Below, piece by piece: positions 9,277 through 21,293 of a DNA stretch of 64,000 nt (its first letter is position 1; each line of letters starts with the position of its first letter). A model generated the notes under the pieces. That model searched no databases, was not told the origin of the DNA, and was given only the letters and a program-made list of their open reading frames with translations. The translations under genes and the position numbers were made by a program. This DNA is from Eutreptiella sp. 'Long Island Sound 2002' (lineage: Eukaryota; Euglenozoa; Euglenophyceae; Eutreptiales; Eutreptiaceae): assembly GCA_964036045.1 (NCBI GenBank), contig OZ038397.1, positions 22,117,507 to 22,181,506 on the forward strand, given 5' to 3'.

Positions 9277-10614
9277 CTGGAGCAGTTGGGGGGGCAGTCG
9301 GGGACAGCAGCAGGGCAGGGCAGTAGTGGCATGCACGTCCGGGTGTGCATGTGCAGCAATGTTCAGCAGTTCCATCAGCTGTAACAACATCCATTTGCTG
9401 GCCGTGTTTACCCGGCCAAGACCGTTGACCCAAACACCACCGTGTTGTCCTGCTCGTTACCACTCGCCTGGCACTCATTCAGCCACTTGGCTACTTTGAG
9501 GTCACAAAGGGAAGGAGGGCGGTTGGGAGGTGAAGGGGGAAGAGAAGGGGTCCATCGTTACTGACGTTTGCTTGTAGGGCTGACATCGGTGCTAAACTCA
9601 TCTGAACTGGTGTCCCGCAACCCGATAAGAAATCAACTCCACCATCATGTCTAGGTGACTGAACGATGATCATTCTGCGTTTTCATCCTGATCACTCGTT
9701 TCAGGATCAGGGAGACTGAGCGACGGGAACACTTGTCTGGCTATGTCCCGCTCTTCCAGTATAAGGGCTGTGTACCTTATGACCTCTGGGGTGACATCGT
9801 CCAACGGCACTAAATGCGTCAATTCAACTCCTGCGCTAGGTCTAGTGCATTCGATCCTATCTAGTGCAATGAGTGGAGATCGTGTAGGTGTGATTGGTGG
9901 GCGAACATGTCAGTGTTGTCAAGTGGAGATGCCTTGGTTTTTTTTGTTTTTTTTTTTGGGGTCAGACCAAAGATGAGCTGGCGTAGCCTGCTCGCGTCAC
10001 AGTACTCGAGGTACCCCCTTGGGATCAAGGTTCAGAGCGCTCCAGTGTTACGATGATTGTCAACTGGAGATGCTTTGAATCCCTACTCCACAAGGTGATC
10101 CGCCCTCTCGTTGCCAGCGAGTTGGACGTGGCTGGGGACCTTCACCCATGTAGCTTCAACAAGCAAAAGACATCATTGGATCCCACCAATCAACGGTCAC
10201 CACAGGGACCTGAGCTGGAACCCAGCCGCAGGCTTGCCACTTCATTGCGTTGCCCTATGGACCATTGTGCATGTATGTTGAATCCATAGTAACAGCCACG
10301 GGGGTGGGCCTGTGCTGAAAGTGATGCATCACATCCATGATGAGGTGCAGCTCCGCCCTATGGATGGTTTGTCTGCCCTGGTGGGGGAGTGGGAGGCGTG
10401 CCCCCAGCCCCCCCGACGCATGACACCGATGCCCCCCAATCAATCCGACCATTGCTACCCATTTTGCTGATCCACCAGTATACACAATAGTATGGGTGGA
10501 TGCGAGATGAGCAGCATCTGAAGCCACTGGGAGCCCATGACCAACGGCAACGGGGACAAGAGGATAGGGAGAAGCCCGTCAGGGGCACTGATGCACGGCA
10601 TGGGGGCGGGGCAC
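9277..10614 (-). other. Intron of the histidine kinase gene
   Basis: 1,338-bp intron, donor AAG|GTGCCC at 10614 and acceptor CCAG at 9277, phase 0. It contains a broken RNase H domain at 10083-10527. The rest (9290-10080) shows only a T-rich tract near 9938-9957 and no gene. Confidence 0.8.
10083..10527 (-). pseudogene. RNase H domain relic inside the kinase intron
   Basis: The minus strand reads HTIVYTGGSAKWV, then IHRAELHLIMDVMHH, then VTMDSTYMHNGP and a TAG. After the stop the same frame continues with KWQACGWVPAQVPVVTVDWW. After another frame change it reads TWVKVPSHVQLAGNERADH and stops at 10083. These are the blocks of RNase H in order: YTDGS, RAEL, DSxY and the C-terminal GNxxAD. The first catalytic Asp is replaced by Gly (YTGGS), and a stop and a frameshift break the frame. 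It is a dead retroelement fragment, inserted in the intron in sense orientation. Whether it belonged to the RT family at 1890-4217 is unknown. Confidence 0.75.
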
Positions 10615-12360
10615 CTTGAATCCTTGCCTCAGCAGGTCCGCAACAATGTCACTCCCCAGGAGATTGGAATCCCCGCCATACTCCAGGTGCTGGTCCAGGA
10701 TTGCAATGTCGCCGATCTCGAGCACGTGGCGTGTGAACTCGGCCACCTCCGCCTCGTTTTCCCCGTACACATGCACATTCTTGGTCTGCGCGTGAGAGAT
10801 CAGATTGTGGTACAGCAGCCGGCGCGCCGCCTCGGAATCGTCGAGCACACAGATATTCAAGTCCGCAGGGTAGGCGTCCAGTACGGAGTCGTTGCCGTGG
10901 TCAATGCAGTTGACGTCGGTGTGCCCTGACACCTCCACATCGAGCGCCATGACAAATTCCACGCGATCTCCGGTCTGCGTCAGATTCAACGCTGCCCCGA
11001 GGGCGTGCGCGGCCATGAAGGCGTGCTGCAGGCCGATCCGGTCGGATATAGCGGACGTGGCGGGGCCCAACGGGGCTTCACTCTTCAGCACCTTCGCAAT
11101 GTACTCCGGGGATATTGCGGGCCTGGACGGATGGGCTTCGTTGGTGACGGTGGCGGTGAGCCGGACTTTGTTCGCGCTCTGTGGACAGGTCTCCACGGTC
11201 AAGTGGACGTTTGGATTCTGGGGATGGCCGTGCTTGAAGGCGTTGCTAATGGCGTTGTCCAGGATGAGCTTCCACAGCCGCTCATCCACAAGCACCACCA
11301 GGTCGGGCACCTCCGAGCGCATATTGCGCCCCTTGACGAGCTCAGAGACCAGCTTCCTGAGGTTGATGCGTTGCAACGAGATCGAGTACTTGCCTGCGAC
11401 CAAGTGCAGATACGCCTGGCGGTTCAAGCAGTTCCTCATGCCTCTCCAAAGGGATGCGGCCGCATGCTCGAGGTGCTGTACCCCCACAGAGGCTTCCCCG
11501 CTCTGCAAACACGTGAGGAATAGGTCGATATCGCCGGCAGCGTCTGCCATGGTGTTCTTCAGCGAGTGATTGAGAATACTGTCGGCCTTGCGGCCTGCGC
11601 TGATTGCCACCTCCAGTGACTCCTCAAAGAACCGCTCCAGGAGGAACGATTCCCGGCGGGCGTAGGAGAGCCAACGCGAAACCAGCAGCGAAGCAGAGGC
11701 GATGACGACCACCATGGCCGAGCCCATGAGTGCGGGACGCAGGGGGATGTGCGGCATGACGAAAAACAGACCGCAGGAGGTCACAGCCGCGAGAAGGGTG
11801 GCGAGGAGGGTGGACAGGTGGACCCCGACAATGGCCAACAGCAGGAGATTCACGGTGAAATGCTGCAGCATTCCCTTCCACACATTCCACAAAACGATCT
11901 CCGCTTCCAAGTAACCGCGCAGCTGTGCTACGGCTGCGGCATCCCCTTCAAGGCGCGCAACCACAAGCGGCAGATGCTGCAGCAGCGTGTGGTCAAGATA
12001 CATGGGGCCCATCAAGCTCAGGTTAAAAATGTCCGCGAGGGTCATCAGCACCGTACCAACGCTGATGACTGGGAGGATATGCTTCCGGAACCACGGGACA
12101 AAAGATAGAAGGCAGAGGATCATTGTGGCAATCACAAAACAAGGCACACGGGCCCAATAGAAGTCGGCTATGCCCCCAAGCCTGATTACAGGGATCAGAG
12201 GCCCGAGGCCATCAATGAGCAAGCGGCAGCAGCACCAGCCCCAGCATACTTGGACCATCCGAAACCGCCAGTTGTCCTGGTACTGCTGCTCGTTGCTCGC
12301 AGACTTGAACCGATAGCCCTTCCAGAATGACTCGCATTCCACTTCAACTGAAGGGGCCAT
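10615..12360 (-). CDS. Membrane-bound hybrid histidine kinase, exon 1
   Basis: 582 codons from an ATG at 12358-12360. Residues ~35-235 hold about six hydrophobic membrane segments. A histidine-kinase core follows, with a dimerisation-type helix containing H265 in LNHSLKNTMADAAGDI and an ATPase domain with an N-box at LILDNAISNAFKHG (365-378). The later glycine box is recognisable (IGLQHAFMAAHALGA) but no clear DxGxG box is seen, so nucleotide binding may be atypical. From ~500 a receiver domain starts with LNICVLDDSEAARR (D507, D508) and phospho-acceptor D556 in AILDQHL. Exon 1 ends inside that domain at GFK and continues in exon 2. The expected role is sensing at a membrane with His-to-Asp phosphorelay in one polypeptide; the signal is unknown. 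Confidence 0.85.
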
Positions 12361-12839
12361 ACCACTCCCAAAAGATCAAACGAAACAACAGTGAGCCTGC
12401 AAAACAACGTCAAGCACTGCACACCGTGTGTCAACAACAGGAGGTGACCTAGAGATGCCTGCCCGGCACATATCCAGGACTACGGCTGAATGATAGGTTG
12501 GGGCGACGATGGCTGTCCTTAACGCAAAAAAAAACAAAAAGTTCCAGAACCAGGTAATTTCAAAAGAGCCCGCGGACAGTACATGTCTTCACCCTGGTGT
12601 TCCCAATTTTCCAACCATGAGTCCCTAGCCCCAAATTGGTCTCAGCACACAACCATATGATCCTAGCCCCACATGTGTTGCATGATAGAATCAGAACCCT
12701 ACCTCACACCCTGCACAATTCAACATGAACAAGAGCAATACTTTTTCTGATCAAATACAGTGATGCAGCGTTCGACCACCCGAATGTTCCATCGCCGGTG
12801 GCACAGCTGAAAACAAACTCCCTACTACTGGTACAACCT
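12361..12839. other. Intergenic region between kinase and SAP genes
   Basis: Presumed promoter/5' UTR of the kinase gene next to 12361. It contains the left copy (12473-12512) of a 40-bp exact direct repeat and an A-rich tract at about 12525-12540. No further gene is seen. Confidence 0.4.
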
Positions 12840-13706
12840 CTAGAAGTGCACCCTGACACGCTCCATAAGCTCACCCTTCCCCCCTCTCACACTCAAACCA
12901 TGCTTCCTACAAATGGCCTTAAACTCAACCTTAGTCCACTCATGCAACCTCCCCCTCTCCATTGCCTTCAACACCGCCTCATCCACATCATACCGAAACA
13001 CCAACTGCGCGGCAGGGTTAGAAGAGGTGGAGGGGACAGCTGAGGGGTTACGAAGGTCAGAAGAGGAGCTACTGGCAACTGCACCTGCCTGCTCCAAATC
13101 CTCGTCCTCACTGTCTTCGTCCTCACCCTCCAACTCAACCCCGTACGCATCGCCAATGTCGGCGTCACGTGTCGCCCTCTTGGGGACAACCCACAAATCT
13201 CGAATGTCCAACGGAACCTCTGCCTGACCATCCTGTTCCAAAGAAACTGCCAAATCCTTGAAAGCCGCAAACCCAAGCAAACCACCATCTTCCACCTCAA
13301 GCGCATGCCCTTGCCTCCGTTTGCGCGGGCGGAAAGGGGTCTTGCGAAGGTCCTCAAAAACCTCAAAGGGCCCCCAATCCTCTGGTGCCTCCCCATTGCA
13401 CCTTACCCACAGCGTCTCACACATGCGCTCCGTGGATTGGCCAAAGTCCGTAGCCGTCACGTAGCTAAAAACTCTCTCACACGAACACGAGCTTGCCTCA
13501 ACCCAATCCTCCAGGTTAGCACTACCATCCCACTCAGCTCGCTTGAATCTTGTGTGCACGTCCTCAATCAAACTGCGAAGAAACTTCATCCGGCTACCCT
13601 TGATGACGCTACTCCCTACGTCAACACCCAACGATTCCTCCCACCCCCCTGGAATGACATGACGCATGGTGTGCAACAGCTGTGTGCACATCACGTTCAT
13701 CAAACC
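12840..13706 (-). CDS. SAP-domain protein, last exon
   Basis: The minus-strand frame is open from 13766, but the residues before ~13706 derive from the 85-bp repeat. A good acceptor (GCCGCCGTCCAG|GG) gives an exon start at 13706 in phase 0 and 288 codons to the stop. The N-terminal ~200 residues are a folded-looking, Trp/Cys-containing region (WVEASSCSCERVFSYV; DWGPFEVFEDL). Then come an acidic stretch (EGEDEDSEDEDLEQ), a Ser-rich linker, and a C-terminal SAP motif (FKAICRKHGLSVRGGKGELMERV), which normally binds DNA or RNA at chromatin. The family of the N-terminal part is not recognised. Upstream exons were not found; the presumed preceding intron contains the 85-bp tandem repeat. Confidence 0.6.
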   Translation of the reverse strand, partial: GLMNVMCTQLLHTMRHVIPGGWEESLGVDVGSSVIKGSRMKFLRSLIEDVHTRFKRAEWDGSANLEDWVEASSCSCERVFSYVTATDFGQSTERMCETLWVRCNGEAPEDWGPFEVFEDLRKTPFRPRKRRQGHALEVEDGGLLGFAAFKDLAVSLEQDGQAEVPLDIRDLWVVPKRATRDADIGDAYGVELEGEDEDSEDEDLEQAGAVASSSSSDLRNPSAVPSTSSNPAAQLVFRYDVDEAVLKAMERGRLHEWTKVEFKAICRKHGLSVRGGKGELMERVRVHF

Positions 13707-13730
13707 CTGGACGGCGGCGACCCGGGGGGC

Positions 13731-14091
13731 GGGGGGCAAAATCAGAAGTGGCCCACAAGTGGGCAAAATGGCTACCTCACCCCTGTTGTATCGGGGATCC
13801 CCACCGCTGCAGAGCGGGGGGCAAAATCAGAAGTGGCCCACAAGTGGGCAAAATGGCTACCTCACCCCTGCCGTATCGGGGATCCCCACCGCTGCAGAGC
13901 GGGGGGCCAAATCAGAAGTGGCCCACAAGTGGGCAAAGTGGCTACCTCACCCCTGCCGTATCGGGGATCCCCACCGCTGCAGAGCGGGGGGCAAAATCAG
14001 AAGTGGCCCACAAGTGGGCAAATTGGCTACCTCACCCCTGCCGTATCGGGGATCCCTACCGCTGCAAAGCGGGGGGCAAAATCAGAAGTGG
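13731..14091. repeat. 85-bp tandem repeat, four-plus units
   Basis: Units start at the G6 run at 13731, 13816, 13901, 13986 and 14071 (partial), period 85 bp, with few differences. Each unit has a short inverted repeat (GCCCACAAGTGGGC) and the palindrome GGGGATCCCC. It lies directly upstream (minus sense) of the SAP exon, probably in an intron. It shares only its period with the big array at 31-49 kb. A poly(G) tract (14108-14125) follows. Confidence 0.95.
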
Positions 14092-14223
14092 TGCCCAAAA
14101 GAGGGCCGGGGGGGGGGGGGGGGGGTAGACATGGCCCACGTTCGGCCGGCAAAAAAAAATCTCGTCCCTTAAGGACGGCCCTGTCCAGGACTACGGCTGA
14201 ATGATAGGTTGGGGCGACGATGG

Positions 14224-15600
14224 ACCATACAGATCCCAAGGACGCACATCTTGACTCAGCGATACGGAGTCAGTATCCTCGACGTTCTCAGGTGGAAATA
14301 CGGTGGGTGGGCGATTTGCTGGGCTGTATCTTCCCCTGTTTTTATTCAACACTGACTGTAGCCCTGCACCTACCAAACAACAATGATGCCGCGGTACAAT
14401 GTCCACTGGGCACACACTCTGGCCTATCATCAGCTTGTGCAATGTGCGTGTGCTGCAAGTGGCGAGACCCAAAACAGGAGGAGGAGGGAACAATGATGGA
14501 CATCAAATTGGTGAATCAACAGCAAACACCAGGAATGGACAGCAGACACCAGATAGCCTGCATGAATTCACAGCAGACATCACATTTAACAGGAGCAAAA
14601 CATCACACACCAAGAAACCCAAAACACATGTTCACAAAAACAAAAAAAAGCAAATAAGAGGGTGAGAGGGGAGGGGGCGCTCAAGGGGGGTGCTGTTTGA
14701 ACCTCCCCCAGTTTCTGACCTCGGATTTCGAATTTTTCGATTTGGAGTTGAAAACATTTGCTGGCTCCAGAGTGTGTGGCTTTCCAGGCTGTGAAGGCAC
14801 TTGTTTGCAATTTTGAGCCACCTTTGTTTAGACAGGGCTGAAAGCGTTTTTGTCGCCACTGAAGACCGGTGGGATTGGGGATGGTATGACAGTAAACCTG
14901 TGGTAGGATGCAAAAGGACGTGCTTTGGAACATCTAGCCCAGCCTAGGCCAAGCCATGGCCTCTTTGACAGCCGCAAAATCATGGTTTTGGCATTGGGTG
15001 CTGGGGTGTGTGGGGGGGTAGGGGGGCAAATTAACTACTGGAGCAGTTTCCAGCCTCAGGGGGTGTTGCCAGATGGGGCGGCACCTTTTTGATGTTTCTG
15101 GACATTCTACCTAGTGAAGGGGCCCTCTCAACACCACTATGGCAGGTGTTCCAAGAGGCTTGTGGATGGCTCCTGGAGGCTCCTCTACTTTTTGGTGGCA
15201 TCCAGGGGCTCTCCTTGCTTCTTGGTGACTTGCTGGGGGTATTTGGGTGATTGGTGTCTTCTGTTGCCTTCTGGAAGGTTGTTGTTAATTCATGATGCCT
15301 ACTGAATGGTCTCTGGGCTTTGGTGAGGAGGCAGGCCAACACAACGGCTAGAATTCGATCATCCGTACTCATGGGATGATAGAAAACATGTGTATGGGGG
15401 AGTATCCGCACCGCGCGCGCACCGCGCTTGCACCGCGCGCGCACCGCATCCGCACCGCGTCAGGTATTTGAACAACTTCCCTCGGAGATGGTCTACTGGG
15501 AGAGGAGTTGTCAATGGCACCTGGTGGGCTCTTGAGGCATTACCGTTCCCCCTGATTGGCTCTGGATGATTGCTGTTATTTCCTCGTAGGCCTTGGATGG
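14224..15600. other. Region without a supported gene
   Basis: ORFs here are short and not protein-like. Visible features are an A-rich stretch (14636-14655), a G-tract near 15011-15020, and an alternating GCACCGCGCGC tract at about 15400-15462. No repeat-family member was recognised. Confidence 0.4.
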
Positions 15601-18600
15601 TATGTCTGGTGCCACAAGCCATTGCCCAACTGTATGCAACAAAGTGCATCCAACAGGATGTCTAGTGCCACAAGCCATTGCCCAACTGTATGCAACAAAG
15701 TGCATCCAACAGGATGTCTGGTGCCACAAGCCATTGCCCAACTGTATGCAACAAAGTGCATCCAACAGGATGTCTGGTGCCACAAGCCATTGCCCAACTG
15801 TATGCAACAAAGTGCATCCAACAGGATGTCTGGTGCCACAAGCCATTGCCCAACTGTATGCAACAAAGTGCATCCAACAGGATGTCTGGTGCCACAAGCC
15901 ATTGCCCAACTGTATGCAACAAAGTGCATCCAACAGGATGTCTGGTGCCACAAGCCATTGCCCAACTGTATGCAACAAAGTGCATCCAACAGGATGTCTG
16001 GTGCCACAAGCCATTGCCCAACTGTATGCAACAAAGTGCATCCAACAGGATGTCTGGTGCCACAAGCCATTGCCCAACTGTATGCAACAAAGTGCATCCA
16101 ACAGGATGTCTAGTGCCACAAGCCATTGCCCAACTGTATGCAACAAAGTGCATCCAACAGGATGTCTGGTGCCACAAGCCATTGCCCAACTGTATGCAAC
16201 AAAGTGCATCCAACAGGATGTCTGGTGCCACAAGCCATTGCCCAACTGTATGCAACAAAGTGCATCCAACAGGATGTCTGGTGCCACAAGCCATTGCCCA
16301 ACTGTATGCAACAAAGTGCATCCAACAGGATGTCTGGTGCCACAGGCCGTTGCCCAACTGTATGCAACAAAGTGCATCCAACAGGATGTCTAGTGCCACA
16401 AGCCATTGCCCAACTGTATGCAACAAAGTGCATCCAACAGGATGTCTAGTGCCACAAGCCATTGCCCAACTGTATGCAACAAAGTGCATCCAACAGGATG
16501 TCTGGTGCCACAAGCCATTGCCCAACTGTATGCAACAAAGTGCATCCAACAGGATGTCTGGTGCCACAAGCCATTGCCCAACTGTATGCAACAAAGTGCA
16601 TCCAACAGGATGTCTGGTGCCACAAGCCATTGCCCAACTGTATGCAACAAAGTGCATCCAACAGGATGTCTAGTGCCACAAGCCATTGCCCAACTGTATG
16701 CAACAAAGTGCATCCAGCAGGATGTCTGGTGCCACAAGCCATTGCCCAACTGTATGCAACAAAGTGCATCCAACAGGATGTCTGGTGCCACAAGCCATTG
16801 CCCAACTGTATGCAACAAAGTGCATCCAACAGGATGTCTGGTGCCACAAGCCATTGCCCAACTGTATGCAACAAAGTGCATCCAACAGGATGTCTAGTGC
16901 CACAAGCCATTGCCCAACTGTATGCAACAAAGTGCATCCAACAGGATGTCTAGTGTCACAAGCCATTGCCCAACTGTATGCAACAAAGTGCATCCAACAG
17001 GATGTCTAGTGCCACAAGCCATTGCCCAACTGTATGCAACAAAGTGCACTCTGGTGCCACAAGCCATTGCCCAACTGTATGCAACAAAGTGCATCCAACA
17101 GGATGTCTGGTGCCACAAGCCATTGCCCAACTGTATGCAACAAAGTGCATCCAACAGGATGTCTAGTGCCACAAGCCATTGCCCAACTGTATGCAACAAA
17201 GTGCATCCAACAGGATGTCTGGTGCCACAAGCCATTGCCCAACTGTATGCAACAAAGTGCATCCAACAGGATGTCTGGTGCCACAAGCCATTGCCCAACT
17301 GTATGCAACAAAGTGCATCCAACAGGATGTCTGGTGCCACAAGCCATTGCCCAACTGTATGCAACAAAGTGCATCCAACAGGATGTCTAGTGCCACAAGC
17401 CATTGCCCAACTGTATGCAACAAAGTGCATCCAGCAGGATGTCTAGTGCCACAAGCCATTGCCCAACTGTATGCAACAAAGTGCATCCAACAGGATGTCT
17501 GGTGCCACAAGCCATTGCCCAACTGTATGCAACAAAGTGCATCCAACAGGATGTCTAGTGCCACAAGCCATTGCCCAACTGTATGCAACAAAGTGCATCC
17601 AACAGGATGTCTAGTGTCACAAGCCATTGCCCAACTGTATGCAACAAAGTGCATCCAACAGGATGTCTAGTGCCACAAGCCATTGCCCAACTGTATGCAA
17701 CAAAGTGCACTCTGGTGCCACAAGCCATTGCCCAACTGTATGCAACAAAGTGCATCCAACAGGATGTCTGGTGCCACAAGCCATTGCCCAACTGTATGCA
17801 ACAAAGTGCATCCAACAGGATGTCTAGTGCCACAAGCCATTGCCCAACTGTATGCAACAAAGTGCATCCAACAGGATGTCTAGTGCCACAAGCCATTGCC
17901 CAACTGTATGCAACAAAGTGCATCCAACAGGATGTCTGGTGCCACAAGCCATTGCCCAACTGTATGCAACAAAGTGCATCCAACAGGATGTCTGGTGCCA
18001 CAAGCCATTGCCCAACTGTATGCAACAAAGTGCATCCAACAGGATGTCTGGTGCCACAAGCCATTGCCCAACTGTATGCAACAAAGTGCATCCAACAGGA
18101 TGTCTGGTGCCACAAGCCATTGCCCAACTGTATGCAACAAAGTGCATCCAACAGGATGTCTGGTGCCACAAGCCATTGCCCAACTGTATGCAACAAAGTG
18201 CATCCAACAGGATGTCTGGTGCCACAAGCCATTGCCCAACTGTATGCAACAAAGTGCATCCAACAGGATGTCTGGTGCCACAAGCCATTGCCCAACTGTA
18301 TGCAACAAGGTGCATCCAACAGGATGTCTGGTGCCACAAGCCATTGCCCAACTGTATGCAACAAAGTGCATCCAACAGGATGTCTGGTGCCACAAGCCAT
18401 TGCCCAACTGTATGCAACAAAGTGCATCCAACAGGATGTCTGGTGCCACAAGCCATTGCCCAACTGTATGCAACAAAGTGCATCCAACAGGATGTCTAGT
18501 GCCACAAGCCATTGCCCAACTGTATGCAACAAAGTGCATCCAACAGGATGTCTGGTGCCACAAGCCATTGCCCAACTGTATGCAACAAAGTGCATCCAAC

Positions 18601-21293
18601 AGGATGTCTGGTGCCACAAGCCATTGCCCAACTGTATGCAACAAAGTGCATCCAACAGGATGTCTGGTGCCACAAGCCATTGCCCAACTGTATGCAACAA
18701 AGTGCATCCAACAGGATGTCTGGTGCCACAGGCCGTTGCCCAACTGTATGCAACAAAGTGCATCCAACAGGATGTCTAGTGCCACAAGCCATTGCCCAAC
18801 TGTATGCAACAAAGTGCATCCAACAGGATGTCTAGTGCCACAAGCCATTGCCCAACTGTATGCAACAAAGTGCATCCAACAGGATGTCTGGTGCCACAAG
18901 CCATTGCCCAACTGTATGCAACAAAGTGCATCCAACAGGATGTCTGGTGCCACAAGCCATTGCCCAACTGTATGCAACAAAGTGCATCCAACAGGATGTC
19001 TGGTGCCACAAGCCATTGCCCAACTGTATGCAACAAAGTGCATCCAACAGGATGTCTAGTGCCACAAGCCATTGCCCAACTGTATGCAACAAAGTGCATC
19101 CAGCAGGATGTCTAGTGCCACAAGCCATTGCCCAACTGTATGCAACAAAGTGCATCCAACAGGATGTCTGGTGCCACAAGCCATTGCCCAACTGTATGCA
19201 ACAAAGTGCATCCAACAGGATGTCTGGTGCCACAAGCCATTGCCCAACTGTATGCAACAAAGTGCATCCAACAGGATGTCTAGTGTCACAAGCCATTGCC
19301 CAACTGTATGCAACAAAGTGCATCCAACAGGATGTCTAGTGCCACAAGCCATTGCCCAACTGTATGCAACAAAGTGCACTCTGGTGCCACAAGCCATTGC
19401 CCAACTGTATGCAACAAAGTGCATCCAACAGGATGTCTGGTGCCACAAGCCATTGCCCAACTGTATGCAACAAAGTGCATCCAACAGGATGTCTAGTGCC
19501 ACAAGCCATTGCCCAACTGTATGCAACAAAGTGCATCCAACAGGATGTCTGGTGCCACAAGCCATTGCCCAACTGTATGCAACAAAGTGCATCCAACAGG
19601 ATGTCTGGTGCCACAAGCCATTGCCCAACTGTATGCAACAAAGTGCATCCAACAGGATGTCTGGTGCCACAAGCCATTGCCCAACTGTATGCAACAAAGT
19701 GCATCCAACAGGATGTCTAGTGCCACAAGCCATTGCCCAACTGTATGCAACAAAGTGCATCCAGCAGGATGTCTAGTGCCACAAGCCATTGCCCAACTGT
19801 ATGCAACAAAGTGCATCCAACAGGATGTCTGGTGCCACAAGCCATTGCCCAACTGTATGCAACAAAGTGCATCCAACAGGATGTCTAGTGCCACAAGCCA
19901 TTGCCCAACTGTATGCAACAAAGTGCATCCAACAGGATGTCTAGTGTCACAAGCCATTGCCCAACTGTATGCAACAAAGTGCATCCAACAGGATGTCTAG
20001 TGCCACAAGCCATTGCCCAACTGTATGCAACAAAGTGCACTCTGGTGCCACAAGCCATTGCCCAACTGTATGCAACAAAGTGCATCCAACAGGATGTCTG
20101 GTGCCACAAGCCATTGCCCAACTGTATGCAACAAAGTGCATCCAACAGGATGTCTAGTGCCACAAGCCATTGCCCAACTGTATGCAACAAAGTGCATCCA
20201 ACAGGATGTCTAGTGCCACAAGCCATTGCCCAACTGTATGCAACAAAGTGCATCCAACAGGATGTCTGGTGCCACAAGCCATTGCCCAACTGTATGCAAC
20301 AAAGTGCATCCAACAGGATGTCTGGTGCCACAAGCCATTGCCCAACTGTATGCAACAAAGTGCATCCAACAGGATGTCTGGTGCCACAAGCCATTGCCCA
20401 ACTGTATGCAACAAAGTGCATCCAACAGGATGTCTAGTGCCACAAGCCATTGCCCAACTGTATGCAACAAAGTGCATCCAACAGGATGTCTAGTGCCACA
20501 AGCCATTGCCCAACTGTATGCAACAAAGTGCATCCAACAGGATGTCTGGTGCCACAAGCCATTGCCCAACTGTATGCAACAAAGTGCATCCAACAGGATG
20601 TCTGGTGCCACAAGCCATTGCCCAACTGTATGCAACAAAGTGCATCCAACAGGATGTCTGGTGCCACAAGCCATTGCCCAACTGTATGCAACAAAGTGCA
20701 TCCAACAGGATGTCTAGTGCCACAAGCCATTGCCCAACTGTATGCAACAAAGTGCATCCAACAGGATGTCTGGTGCCACAAGCCATTGCCCAACTGTATG
20801 CAACAAAGTGCATCCAACAGGATGTCTGGTGCCACAAGCCATTGCCCAACTGTATGCAACAAAGTGCATCCAACAGGATGTCTGGTGCCACAAGCCATTG
20901 CCCAACTGTATGCAACAAAGTGCATCCAACAGGATGTCTAGTGCCACAAGCCATTGCCCAACTGTATGCAACAAAGTGCATCCAACAGGATGTCTGGTGC
21001 CACAAGCCATTGCCCAACTGTATGCAACAAAGTGCATCCAACAGGATGTCTGGTGCCACAAGCCATTGCCCAACTGTATGCAACAAAGTGCATCCAACAG
21101 GATGTCTGGTGCCACAAGCCATTGCCCAACTGTATGCAACAAAGTGCATCCAACAGGATGTCTAGTGCCACAAGCCATTGCCCAACTGTATGCAACAAAG
21201 TGCATCCAACAGGATGTCTAGTGTCACAAGCCATTGCCCAACTGTATGCAACAAAGTGCATCCAACAGGATGTCTAGTGCCACAAGCCATTGC
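15601..21293. repeat. 56-bp satellite array, about 101 units, with higher-order structure
   Basis: A head-to-tail array of a 56-bp unit (GCCATTGCCCAACTGTATGC and on through CATCCAACAGGATGTC) spans 5.7 kb. Units differ mainly at TCTGGTG versus TCTAGTG. Four units lack the same 11 bp (45-bp units at about 17046, 17707, 19376 and 20037), and a TAGTGTCAC variant recurs at ~16952, 17612, 19282, 19942 and 21222. The spacings (661 bp twice, and 2,330 bp) show higher-order blocks of twelve units duplicated within the array. Because 56 is not a multiple of three and the unit has few stops, long periodic ORFs appear in every frame; these are not treated as genes. Confidence 0.97.

Larger units (their letters stand above)
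12473..14223. repeat. 40-bp exact direct repeat bracketing the SAP gene region
   Basis: Positions 12473-12512 and 14184-14223 are identical (start TCCAGGACTACGG, end GGGGCGACGATGG). The enclosed 1,671 bp begins CTGTCCTTAACG plus an A-tract. It ends with an A-tract and CCCTTAAGGACGG, so short inverted ends (GTCCTTAA / TTAAGGAC) lie just inside the repeats. This resembles an insertion with a long target-site duplication that carries the SAP exon. Confidence 0.6.

Noticed and set aside
15511-21277. Many 100-400-codon ORFs in the 56-bp satellite
   Set aside because: They occur in all frames on both strands because the unit lacks stops; endings fall at the TCTAG variant. No start context or codon bias.
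15601-21293. CRISPR array
   Set aside because: Repeats are contiguous with no unique spacers, and the setting is a spliced eukaryotic genome.
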